Source: Acidicapsa ligni
Lineage (GTDB): Bacteria; Acidobacteriota; Terriglobia; Terriglobales; Acidobacteriaceae
Assembly: GCF_025685655.1 (NCBI RefSeq)
Contig: NZ_JAGSYG010000003.1
Span: 62,001 to 126,000, forward strand
Direction: 5' to 3'
DNA: 64,000 nt
Shown here: piece by piece, positions 1 through 7,649 of the stretch
Position numbering within the stretch: position 1 is the stretch's first letter
How the letters are laid out: each line of letters opens with the position of its first letter
Position numbers and translations under genes: made by a program
The notes under the pieces: generated by a model
What the model saw: the letters and a program-made list of their open reading frames with translations, nothing else
The model's database searches: none
Told to the model about the DNA's origin: nothing

Positions 1-1
1 G

Positions 2-484
2 CCAGATGCACGAACGCCAAGCGCGATAGCATGCGTTGCCCACGACCTGCAACGGGAAACCGAGCTTCGAAATCAACTTCTCCAGAGCACCCGAGAACGG
101 CAGACGCTCTTCGAGCGATCGCCAATTGGCATTCTCAAGGTGAACACCTTGGGCTATCCGATCGCCATCAACAGCAAATTTCAAGAGATGATCGGTTATA
201 ACTGCGAGGAACTCAAGAAGCTCCCTTTCTCAACGCTCGTGTATCCGGATGATCTTGTGCGTGGCCGAACACTGTTCCTCGACCTTGCGGCCGGAAAGAT
301 TGAGCAGTTCCAAATTGGGAAACGCCTGGTACGAAAGGATGGAGCTGTCATTCGCACGGTAATGTTCGTATCACTAGTACGGGATGCCGCCGGCAAACCC
401 TCTCACACGATCAGTGTCGTGACACCGCTACCTGAAGAGGTATTCATTGCGGAGGTTCCGGAACTCCCGCATGCCAACGCCTGA
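2..484 (+). CDS. PAS-domain signalling protein, C-terminal fragment (5' end outside window)
   Basis: The frame is open from the left window edge, so the gene starts upstream; the GTG at position 140 is not its true start. The visible 160 residues begin with a polar helical stretch (ELRNQLLQSTRERQ) of the linker type that precedes PAS domains. A complete PAS fold follows (FERSPIGILKV, then MIGYNCEELKKL, then YPDDLVRG, ending in the strand RTVMFVSLVRDAAG). The protein stops shortly after the PAS core, so no kinase, GGDEF or HTH output domain follows; any output domain would have to lie upstream. It is therefore the tail of a larger sensor or a truncated one. The PAS assignment rests on the pattern of conserved motifs; ligand and function are unknown. 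Confidence 0.7.
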   Translation, partial: PDARTPSAIACVAHDLQRETELRNQLLQSTRERQTLFERSPIGILKVNTLGYPIAINSKFQEMIGYNCEELKKLPFSTLVYPDDLVRGRTLFLDLAAGKIEQFQIGKRLVRKDGAVIRTVMFVSLVRDAAGKPSHTISVVTPLPEEVFIAEVPELPHANA

Positions 485-596
485 TCTCGAGCGCAACTGT
501 TATAAGGTGGCGGCGCGCAAGACTCCGTCAGGAACCTGAGCTACACAGCCAACGAGAATCTAGGACCTTTGGCTACCCTGCGGAAGTGGTCATTCG

Positions 597-2378
597 CTAA
601 ATCTCGCTGAGGCGAAGTTGCCCTCCGATTCCGGGGCTGTCCAGCGAAGTCTCGTCGGCCTTGTCAAAGAGCTCGCGATAGAGATTGGAATCACGGTACA
701 AGTCTCGGTGTCTTCCTTCGGCGACGATTTGCCCTCCGTCAAGGAGAACCAGCCGATCTACCCACATAAGAGAGTGCAGGCGGTGGGAAATGATAACGAC
801 CGTCTGAGCGCCCCCAGTGTCAGCGATGGATCGGAGTACGGCATTCTCGGTGGGGACGTCTAGTGCGGAGGTAGCTTCATCGAGAACCAGGATGCTGGCA
901 TTCCTCAAGAGTGCCCGCGCCAGAGCCAGGCGTTGACGTTCTCCACCCGAGAGACGCGCAGCCTCGGGGCCAAGCGCGGTGGTCAGGCCTTCCGGCAGAC
1001 GCTGGATGACGCCCTTTAGCTGCGCTGCTTCGATGGCAGTCTCAAGTTGGGTCTCAGTGGCCGATGGCGCTGCATAGAGAAGATTGTCGCGGACGGTTCC
1101 GGAGAACAAGGCAGGATATTGGGGCACATAGCAGAGCGAGGCGCGGAGAGCTGAAAGCCGGTACTCTCGGAGAGGAATCGCTTCGAGTGCGATCTCTCCT
1201 TTCGTGGGATCTGCCACACGGGCCAAGAGACGCGCTAAAGTGGACTTTCCTGAGCCGCTTCTTCCGACAATGGCGAGCCGTTCGCCCGGGCGAATGGAAA
1301 GCGACACATCGTGGAGACTTTGTTCTGCATCGGTATAGGAAAAGCAAACTGAGTCGCAGATGAGGCCGCGGCGCAAAGGGGAGGGAACTGACTGGACTGT
1401 TCCATAATCCTGCACAGTCGGCTCTGTTTCGAGGACCTCCCGTACGCGGCGGGTGCTTGCCAGCATCCGTTGTGAGCGCGCGTATAACTCCATTACGGAC
1501 GAGACGGGCTCAAATATCCGTGTCACGTAAGCATAGAAGGCGACGAGACTGCCTATGCTAAGAGCTCCCCGGAGGTACTCGTGCGTTCCCATCCCAAGAA
1601 GGCATAGGATGGCACAAGCCATCACCGCGGTAACGGTAACGCTGAAACCGATTTCGGTCTTCCGCTGCGACCACTGTGCAGTCGCCGTCTCATCGCGAAT
1701 ATTTATGGCGCGCGTCGCGCATAGTTCTTCCGCTCCCAGGAGTTGAATCTGCGGAACCGCTCCGAGGTGTTCGGCGAGGTGGGCTGAGCTTCGACCCACT
1801 TCGGCCTGGGTCCGGTCGGCCTTGAGCTGAATGAGGTTGCGGTATCTTGCCCGGACCCACAAAAACAGCGGCAAGAGTGGCAGAACCGTGAGAGTCATCC
1901 GCCAATTCAGGCTGAACATGACCACCAGGTTCAGGATAAAGAACAGCACCGAGCGCAGGATGGTGTTCAGCGCATCGGCGGCGAATTGCGCGACCTGTTC
2001 GACATCCTGCTCGATCCGGCTAAGCTTTTCCCCTACATGCGTCCGCTCATGCCAATCAGCCGAGAGCGCCGTCATATGTCTCACTAACTCTGTACGCAGA
2101 TCGAGACCTATACGTTGACTCACCCGAAAGCTGACCAGGGAAGAGCAGCCGCCGACGGCAGACCGGCCTACAAAGCACAGGGAGATCGACAGAACCATGC
2201 CAAGCGACGTGAGCAGATCGCGGGACGGTAAGGTTACATCCAGCCAGCGCCGCATCAGCAGCGGATCAATCGTAGCGACGATACTGCCAATCATCGCCGC
2301 GGCCACGCTGAGCGTCACCAAACGCACATGCGGTTGCGCCTTTACCAGAAGCCATCGGACTGTACCGAGAGGTGCCAT
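597..2378 (-). CDS. ABC exporter with fused transmembrane and ATPase domains (putative lasso peptide exporter, D protein)
   Basis: A 593-residue half-transporter of the exporter (type IV ABC) family. The N-terminal ~310 residues carry the six-helix transmembrane domain. The ATPase domain shows Walker A (GRSGSGKST), a Q-loop (YVPQYPALF), the ABC signature (LSGGE), Walker B with D-loop (ILVLDEATSALD) and a switch histidine (ISHRLH). Proteins of this type act as homodimers in the inner membrane and export peptides, lipids or drugs. It is transcribed away from the biosynthetic operon beginning at 3604, separated by an AraC-type regulator. Lasso clusters usually include one such exporter, which confers self-immunity, and no other exporter gene is present here; the link to the lasso peptide is inference from location. 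No N-terminal C39 peptidase domain is seen, as expected for lasso systems in which B2 removes the leader. Confidence 0.85.
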   Translation of the reverse strand: MAPLGTVRWLLVKAQPHVRLVTLSVAAAMIGSIVATIDPLLMRRWLDVTLPSRDLLTSLGMVLSISLCFVGRSAVGGCSSLVSFRVSQRIGLDLRTELVRHMTALSADWHERTHVGEKLSRIEQDVEQVAQFAADALNTILRSVLFFILNLVVMFSLNWRMTLTVLPLLPLFLWVRARYRNLIQLKADRTQAEVGRSSAHLAEHLGAVPQIQLLGAEELCATRAINIRDETATAQWSQRKTEIGFSVTVTAVMACAILCLLGMGTHEYLRGALSIGSLVAFYAYVTRIFEPVSSVMELYARSQRMLASTRRVREVLETEPTVQDYGTVQSVPSPLRRGLICDSVCFSYTDAEQSLHDVSLSIRPGERLAIVGRSGSGKSTLARLLARVADPTKGEIALEAIPLREYRLSALRASLCYVPQYPALFSGTVRDNLLYAAPSATETQLETAIEAAQLKGVIQRLPEGLTTALGPEAARLSGGERQRLALARALLRNASILVLDEATSALDVPTENAVLRSIADTGGAQTVVIISHRLHSLMWVDRLVLLDGGQIVAEGRHRDLYRDSNLYRELFDKADETSLDSPGIGGQLRLSEI

Positions 2379-2793
2379 CAGATGCTCTCAATGTGGATGC
2401 ATGGTTAAACACTTGTAGAACGCAAACTCGCGTACTGTATCCGGATCAAGGATTTGAAGCGAACGGCATTCCCACCTCATCTGAGATCAAATCGGGATTT
2501 CGGATTGCTCCCGTGACTCTCCTTCAACTGAATTGCATCGAGCGTAGTAACTCCGGGACTCAAAATCGGGCGGTGCGGGTTAGGGGTCATTCATTTGCTA
2601 CTGGAGCTTGGTATAAGCGTTCCACAACATAGTTTCTTCCGGATGCTCTTGCTGAACGCGCGATTGGTCATTCCTTCCGCGCGAGGCGATACTGTTGGAA
2701 CGTGTGGCGCTTCAACTCGCCGCGGCCGTGTACCAATCGAACTGCCGATGTCGCGAGCTGTGGTAGGAAAGAGACGCGCTGGGGTCCAACTCC
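2379..2793. other. Intergenic region between divergent exporter and regulator genes
   Basis: These 415 bases hold the divergent promoters of the ABC exporter (minus) and the AraC-type regulator (plus). Several short frames are open but none reads like a protein. No convincing -35/-10 pair or inverted repeat was identified by eye. Confidence 0.4.
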
Positions 2794-3330
2794 ATGCGCA
2801 CCTTGGGAACTCTGCTGAGATTTAGCCTTGGGGATGCATTGGTGGCGAAGCACGGAGACGAAGAACTTACTGAAATCGAGCGAGAGATCATAGCGGAAAT
2901 CCGCTACTGGCGGTCGATGCCTCAAGGCGATCCTCGGCGAGAAGACCTGAGCGATCCTGCCACCTTCGTTTACAACTTGATCGAGCGAAAACACGCGAAC
3001 GTGCAACTGCATGTGAAACGCATCCTTCCTGAGTTGGGCATCTCTTTGAGGACATTCGAACGTCGTTTCAAGAAGAAGTACAACAAAAATGTCCGGGATC
3101 ATATCCATGAGGTTCGGCTCGAAACAGCGTGCTCGATGCTGGGCTATGTCCATGCCGAGTTGATCGGAGACATTGCGGTGCGGTTGGGCTATACAGAGAT
3201 TCGAGACTTCAATCGGTTCTTCTCCGACCATACACATATGTCACCGACAAATTGGCGTGAACGCGAACAAGCCCTGACCGAGCGTGACATCCACGCGCGC
3301 GATGGTGAGGGCAACGAGCCTAACGACTAG
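2794..3330 (+). CDS. AraC/XylS-family transcriptional regulator
   Basis: A 178-residue protein whose C-terminal ~95 residues form an AraC-type double helix-turn-helix. The first HTH is seen in LPELGISLRTFERRFKKKYN and the second in IGDIAVRLGYTEIRDFNRFF, followed by the typical SPTNWRE. The N-terminal part is short and charged and does not resemble the usual cupin sensor domain. An in-frame stop at 2764 limits the N-terminus, and the ATG at 2794 is the first standard start, with only a weak ribosome site. It lies directly upstream of the lasso operon on the same strand and divergent from the exporter, so it may control either. The family is clear; the target and effector are unknown. Confidence 0.8.
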   Translation: MRTLGTLLRFSLGDALVAKHGDEELTEIEREIIAEIRYWRSMPQGDPRREDLSDPATFVYNLIERKHANVQLHVKRILPELGISLRTFERRFKKKYNKNVRDHIHEVRLETACSMLGYVHAELIGDIAVRLGYTEIRDFNRFFSDHTHMSPTNWREREQALTERDIHARDGEGNEPND

Positions 3331-3603
3331 CCACACTCTACCGCGTGTCCGAGCGGAATCGAACAGCGTGTGTGTACTTTGTCGACTTATACGAATTGTT
3401 TGTTTCTCAGCTCAGGAGCACACTCATCTTCATCAGTTGGCTTTTCAGTAGTTGAGTCACTTGAATACTGACCGACTTATCTCGGTGATTTTCTCGGCAT
3501 TCTAAAAAGACTCAAGGAGAGCAACATCCATTAAGGACCGGGAACAGTCATCCGCTGCGAAGCAGGTCGGCCCGGATCAAGGAACCCTTGCGCCTCAGAG
3601 AGG

Positions 3604-3864
3604 TTGAATATGTTGATTGCTAAATCAGAGCTTCGATCTGTAATTACAGCGCAGGGCGCGATGATTCTCAACATTGAGGCCGATGAGATCTCGACATTAA
3701 ACGAGCTCGGTGGCTACATATGGGGACTTCTACTCGAGGGTAAGTCGACGGATCAGGTCGTCGCCGACCTTGCCCGAGAGACCGGAGCGGACGTTTCAGT
3801 GATAGCGGCTGACGTGAACGAGTTTCTCGAGCAGTTGGCGGCGAAGAAGATTGTAACTCTCTAG
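3604..3864 (+). CDS. Lasso peptide RRE protein, PqqD-like (B1)
   Basis: An 86-residue stand-alone RiPP recognition element. The PqqD-like winged-helix pattern is visible: N-terminal strands (SVITAQGAMILNI), then the hallmark segment (TLNELGGYIWGLLLEGKS), then the helical part ending LEQLAAKKIVTL. In lasso pathways B1 binds the leader of the precursor, usually at a YxxP motif, and presents it to the B2 protease. The matching precursor at 9634 has YIKP near its N-terminus. A ribosome site (AGAGAGG) precedes the ATG. It is the first gene of a six-gene plus-strand operon, with the kinase gene 20 bases downstream. The separate B1 and B2 genes differ from the fused B protein (McjB type) of the well-known proteobacterial clusters. 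Confidence 0.88.
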   Translation: MNMLIAKSELRSVITAQGAMILNIEADEISTLNELGGYIWGLLLEGKSTDQVVADLARETGADVSVIAADVNEFLEQLAAKKIVTL

Positions 3865-3884
3865 GAAGTCGAGCGAACACCACA

Positions 3885-5255
3885 ATGCCAAATGTCCCAG
3901 ATCAAGTTGAAACACGAACATACGCGCTTGCACTGATCGGCCCGAACTCTGACGGATTGATGGGTTTATCAGGCGTGCACGGTGTTCAACTGCCGCATGT
4001 CGAGATCCCGAAATGGACCAGGGTCGCGGAGGAAATCAATCTGGCCGTTCGAAAAAGATGGGGGCTCGATAGCCTTGTGCTGGAGCTCCTGCCTTCGCAA
4101 AATGGAGCTCCCGATTGCGTGCTCGCCGAGGTCATCGGGCAGAAGTCTGGATCAATACCTGAAGAACTCTCGATTTGCGACCTTGATGTAATCGAAGGCC
4201 CTGAGATCACACCTGGGACGCGAGATGCGCTTCGCACAACGATCACTGGCAATGGTTCGGCAAAAGGGCCATTCTCACGCCGCGGTTGGCTTATTGAAGC
4301 GAGGGACTGGATTGAACAGAGCGCAGGAAATGGGAAGGCCACGCTCTCAGGAGTCTTCCGCCAATACAACGCGAGCGAATCCTTTGCGCTCGTCCGGTTT
4401 GAACGGTTGGAGGGCCAGGCAATCTGGCTTAAAGCTACTGGAGTTCCCAATGCACACGAGTTCGACGTCACCGTCCGGCTGTCGCAATTATTTCCTGACT
4501 TTCTTCCGCAGTTGATCGCAGCTCGTTCAGACTGGAACGCATGGATCACGGAAGACGCAGGGACGTCTCTCGGGGCATGCCAAGACCTGCCCACACTAGT
4601 GCGCGCCGTCGAAGTGTTGGCGGATTTACAGATCGAGAGCCTCGGAGAGATAGACATGTTGAAAGCCGCAGGGTGCATGGACCGCAGCCTGCGCAATGTA
4701 CACACGAACCTCGGCCAGATGTTCGATTTCCTCGATGAGGCTATGAAGCTCCAGGTTTCGACTAAGTCTAAACCCCTTTCCTCTGCGAGGTTAAGAGAGA
4801 TTTCAGAAGTTGTCGACGAAGCGTGTACCGCGATGCTCGGTCTTGGCATTCCTCCTTGTCTCGTCAATGGGGACATAAATCTCGACAACATCCTCTTCGA
4901 TGGAGTTCGATACCGCTTCATTGACTGGGCGGAGGTGGGGATCGGTAATCCCTTTCTGACCTTGCAACAGGTTATCCAGCACGTTATTCGTGATGACGAA
5001 CATCAGGAATGGGCGCCAGTCCTGCGTGCAGCTTACCGAGCCAAATGGCTTTGGCTGCTCAGCGGGGACCAGATAGATAGGGCCTTCTCACTCATGCCTC
5101 TACTTACAATCGTCGACTATCTATACGGTCGTGGCGAGTGGCTCCTGTCCGAACGGCGCGACGAGACTTCATTTCAGAGCTTCGCGCGTACGCTCGGACG
5201 GTGCATGGACCGAGCCGCTGCAGAACTTTCCTCGAAGGGGGCAATCCAGTCATGA
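3885..5255 (+). CDS. Aminoglycoside-phosphotransferase-like kinase in lasso operon (putative tailoring kinase)
   Basis: A 456-residue protein. The C-terminal ~300 residues have the APH/choline-kinase fold: a candidate ATP-binding lysine in IWLKATG (Lys183), a hinge-like WITEDAG, the catalytic loop LVNGDINLDNIL (Asp330, Asn335, with the usual His replaced) and the metal-binding IDWAE (Asp347). The first ~110 residues form a separate domain (ALALIGPNSDGLMGL, then LPHVEIPKWTRVAEEI) faintly resembling a degenerate Nudix fold without the catalytic Nudix motif; that reading is weak. The stop overlaps the start of the prolyl oligopeptidase gene (ATGA), implying coupling. Kinases that phosphorylate the C-terminal Ser of lasso peptides are known (paeninodin type), but those are HPr-kinase-like. 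An APH-type enzyme here, with a Ser-rich precursor tail, suggests an independent tailoring kinase. Substrate and phosphorylation are inferred. Confidence 0.75.
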   Translation: MPNVPDQVETRTYALALIGPNSDGLMGLSGVHGVQLPHVEIPKWTRVAEEINLAVRKRWGLDSLVLELLPSQNGAPDCVLAEVIGQKSGSIPEELSICDLDVIEGPEITPGTRDALRTTITGNGSAKGPFSRRGWLIEARDWIEQSAGNGKATLSGVFRQYNASESFALVRFERLEGQAIWLKATGVPNAHEFDVTVRLSQLFPDFLPQLIAARSDWNAWITEDAGTSLGACQDLPTLVRAVEVLADLQIESLGEIDMLKAAGCMDRSLRNVHTNLGQMFDFLDEAMKLQVSTKSKPLSSARLREISEVVDEACTAMLGLGIPPCLVNGDINLDNILFDGVRYRFIDWAEVGIGNPFLTLQQVIQHVIRDDEHQEWAPVLRAAYRAKWLWLLSGDQIDRAFSLMPLLTIVDYLYGRGEWLLSERRDETSFQSFARTLGRCMDRAAAELSSKGAIQS

Positions 5256-7282
5256 GTGCGATCGCAGGAGGAGTAATCGATGTTATTCACGGTATCGAGG
5301 TGCGGGACCCGTATCGCTGGCTTGAGGACCGAAACTCACGGGAGACCGATCAGTGGCTTCATAGCCAGGCCCGGATTTGCAATGAGTACTTCCTGCGGAA
5401 CCACCTGTACGACCCCTTGCAAAAAGCCATTCGAGACACGCTCTCGGTTGAGATCGTGGATCAGGCTGCTCGGGTGGGCCGATACCTCTTCCCGCGGAAG
5501 CAGTGTCGCGGCGAAGAACAGGCTTCGATTCGAGTATGCGATGTAGAGAAAGCAGCAGAAAAGATACTGGTGGATCCCGCCGCACTTGGCCCTGGAACAT
5601 CGGTGGAGATCTTGCATGTGTCCCGTGACGCTTCGCTTCTTGCCTACAAAGTTCGCGCCAAAGGAACGGATGCTATGGAGGTGCATGTCGTCGATGTCCA
5701 GACAGGCATTATTCTGCCAGACTACGTTCCCTTGGCGTATGGCCGGGGGTTCACGTTCGACAGACTGGGATCAGGCTTCTTCTACTCGGCGGAGCCCGTT
5801 CAACGAACGGACGTGCTCTCGATTCGTTACCACCGCTTCGGCAATGATTTTACAGAGGATATTTCGGTGTTTACAGTCCCGTGGACTCCGAAACGTCATC
5901 TGATCTTGCTTGGAGATAACGGGGTTCTTGGCGCGCTGGTCACCGACTCGTTTGGAGAGGAGATGGTGCAGGATTTCTTTGTTACTGACGAAGCTAACGT
6001 ACATGTCTGGAAGCCCGTTTACAAAGGTATGAAAAATCGGGCCGTGCCTCTGATTTCCCAAGGCAGAATATTCCTGATCGATCGCTATGACTCTCGGGGT
6101 GGAAGCATTCTGGAACTCAACGAGGCAGGAGAAACGCACGGCATAGTTGTTCCGCATAGGTGCAGCCCGATTCAGAGATGCACAACTGGTCCAAGCTGCT
6201 TCTTTGTGAGTTATTTGGATAAAGAGCAAACGCGCCTCGAACAGTGGAGTCTAAATGGCGAGCTCTTCAACGAATACCTCATACCAAATCGTGGTTCCGT
6301 GGAAGTGTTTCCGTCTCTCTCCGATGAGAGCGGTTCCTTGTTCTTTCTTCAGGAGACTTACACGGAAGCTCCGAGCCTCTGGGAGATCAAGCTGTCCGAG
6401 AGAACGGAGCCGACCACCACACTCTTGAACGTTTCCGAGCAAAGCATTTCAGCTATTGTTCGCCAATGCTCATATACCTCTCATGACGGAACCCGGATAC
6501 CGATGGTACTGATCGGCCCGAGAGAAGACGGAGAATCGGGCATTCGACCGGTGGTGATGATGGGATACGGTGGCTTCGGCGCTGCGGAGAAGCCACGTTT
6601 TTCTCGGTTCATCAAGCTCATTGTCGAGCTCGGTGTGACAGTCGCGAGGCCAAGTATCAGGGGCGGGTCAGAGTTTGGGGAGGCGTGGCACCTTGCGGCA
6701 GTCCGAAGAAATAGGCAAACGGCAATCGATGACTTTCTGGCGGCTGCGGAGTGGCTCCAATCGGAGGGCCTTACGGACCAGAGGCACCTCGCGATCATGG
6801 GCAGCTCTAACGGAGGCCTTCTAGTTGCGGCCGCGGCAGTGCAGAGACCAGATCTCTTCGAGGCGGTGGTGTGTACGGGACCTCTCACAGATATGGTCCG
6901 ATATGAACGCTTTGATAGGGCGTCTAAGTGGAGATCCGAGTACGGTACCGCAGAGGACCTCGATGAGTTTCGAGCTCTATTATCCTATTCGCCTTACCAC
7001 AACGTTAAGGACACAGTCGACTATCCTGCAATGCTCGTTGTCTCCGGCGACGCGGACGACCGCTGCAATCCCGCTCACGCCAGGAAGATCGTTGCTGCAA
7101 TTCGAGAACGCCAAACACAGCAGAGGCCCATATTGCTGGACTATGGAATCGATTGGGGACACGTGCCAACGCTCTCCCTCACCGAACGCACTCAGTCGCT
7201 CTGTCGCAAGATCGCGTTCCTCTGCGAGCAGCTCGGAATCTCGATCGAAGGAGATGCACTCCATGATGTATTTGATTCTTAG
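5252..7282 (+). CDS. Prolyl oligopeptidase family serine peptidase (S9A), cytosolic, in lasso operon
   Basis: A 676-residue S9 peptidase beginning at the ATG that overlaps the kinase stop codon (ATGA at 5252); an upstream in-frame start at 5138 lies inside the kinase gene and is rejected. The N-terminus shows the S9A opening (VRDPYRWLEDRNS), followed by a beta-propeller region and a C-terminal alpha/beta hydrolase. The catalytic triad is intact: Ser519 in GSSNGG, Asp603 in GDADDRCNP and His637 in WGHVP. There is no signal peptide, so it should be cytosolic, unlike the exported S9 protein at 9906-12224. Family members cleave after proline in short peptides, and the precursor core contains three prolines. 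Roles to consider are tail trimming, turnover of unprocessed peptide, or a cytosolic isopeptidase; none can be chosen from sequence alone. Confidence 0.85.
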   Translation: MSAIAGGVIDVIHGIEVRDPYRWLEDRNSRETDQWLHSQARICNEYFLRNHLYDPLQKAIRDTLSVEIVDQAARVGRYLFPRKQCRGEEQASIRVCDVEKAAEKILVDPAALGPGTSVEILHVSRDASLLAYKVRAKGTDAMEVHVVDVQTGIILPDYVPLAYGRGFTFDRLGSGFFYSAEPVQRTDVLSIRYHRFGNDFTEDISVFTVPWTPKRHLILLGDNGVLGALVTDSFGEEMVQDFFVTDEANVHVWKPVYKGMKNRAVPLISQGRIFLIDRYDSRGGSILELNEAGETHGIVVPHRCSPIQRCTTGPSCFFVSYLDKEQTRLEQWSLNGELFNEYLIPNRGSVEVFPSLSDESGSLFFLQETYTEAPSLWEIKLSERTEPTTTLLNVSEQSISAIVRQCSYTSHDGTRIPMVLIGPREDGESGIRPVVMMGYGGFGAAEKPRFSRFIKLIVELGVTVARPSIRGGSEFGEAWHLAAVRRNRQTAIDDFLAAAEWLQSEGLTDQRHLAIMGSSNGGLLVAAAAVQRPDLFEAVVCTGPLTDMVRYERFDRASKWRSEYGTAEDLDEFRALLSYSPYHNVKDTVDYPAMLVVSGDADDRCNPAHARKIVAAIRERQTQQRPILLDYGIDWGHVPTLSLTERTQSLCRKIAFLCEQLGISIEGDALHDVFDS

Positions 7283-7640
7283 AAGCTACCTCATGCTGAT
7301 TGCCGTTGACGTCGCGCTGAGGAGGGCAGGCCTTAAGAACGCTTACAAAATTGTCAGCGAGAGCACGACGAGACAAATTGCGGGGGACCGAAGAGTCCCG
7401 TATGAGCACATTTGCAAATCCGTGGACCTTGCTTGTGTCTTCTATCCGAAGACCGTTTTTTGTCTACAGCGCTCTGTGGCCGGCGTCGCAGTTCTTCGCG
7501 CATCTGGCTGGCCGGCAGAGTTTGTGACCGGCTGTTCCATCAGCACTTTTGAGAACCACGCCTGGGCGGAGCTAAACGGCGCCGTCGTCAACGATAAGCC
7601 CTACATGCATGAGATGTACCAGGTCCTTGACCGCCTGTGA
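7263..7640 (+). CDS. Lasso peptide leader protease, transglutaminase-like (B2)
   Basis: A 125-residue papain/transglutaminase-like cysteine protease that removes the leader from the lasso precursor. The catalytic triad is visible: Cys67 in VFCLQRS, His99 in FENHAWAEL and Asp111 in VVNDKPY, spaced as in the B2/McjB C-terminal family. The start is the ATG at 7263, 20 bases inside the prolyl oligopeptidase gene and preceded by AAGGAG at 7248-7253; the much longer open frame upstream is a shadow of that gene. An adjacent ATG at 7266 is the alternative. The cyclase gene begins 9 bases after its stop. The length matches stand-alone B2 proteins, and the intact triad means the operon does not need another leader protease. 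Confidence 0.9.
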   Translation: MMYLILRSYLMLIAVDVALRRAGLKNAYKIVSESTTRQIAGDRRVPYEHICKSVDLACVFYPKTVFCLQRSVAGVAVLRASGWPAEFVTGCSISTFENHAWAELNGAVVNDKPYMHEMYQVLDRL

Positions 7641-7649
7641 GGCATTTCT

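Noticed and set aside
3506..3603. Possible second precursor peptide ahead of the RRE gene (AAGGAG followed by an open frame reading IKDREQSSAAKQVGP)
   Set aside because: No ATG, GTG or TTG start; only ATT is available. No YxxP motif, and no ring Asp/Glu position consistent with a lasso core.
5138..5251. Longer N-terminus for the prolyl oligopeptidase
   Set aside because: It would overlap the kinase gene by over 110 bases, and its translation does not resemble the S9A N-terminus; the ATGA overlap at 5252 is a typical coupled start.
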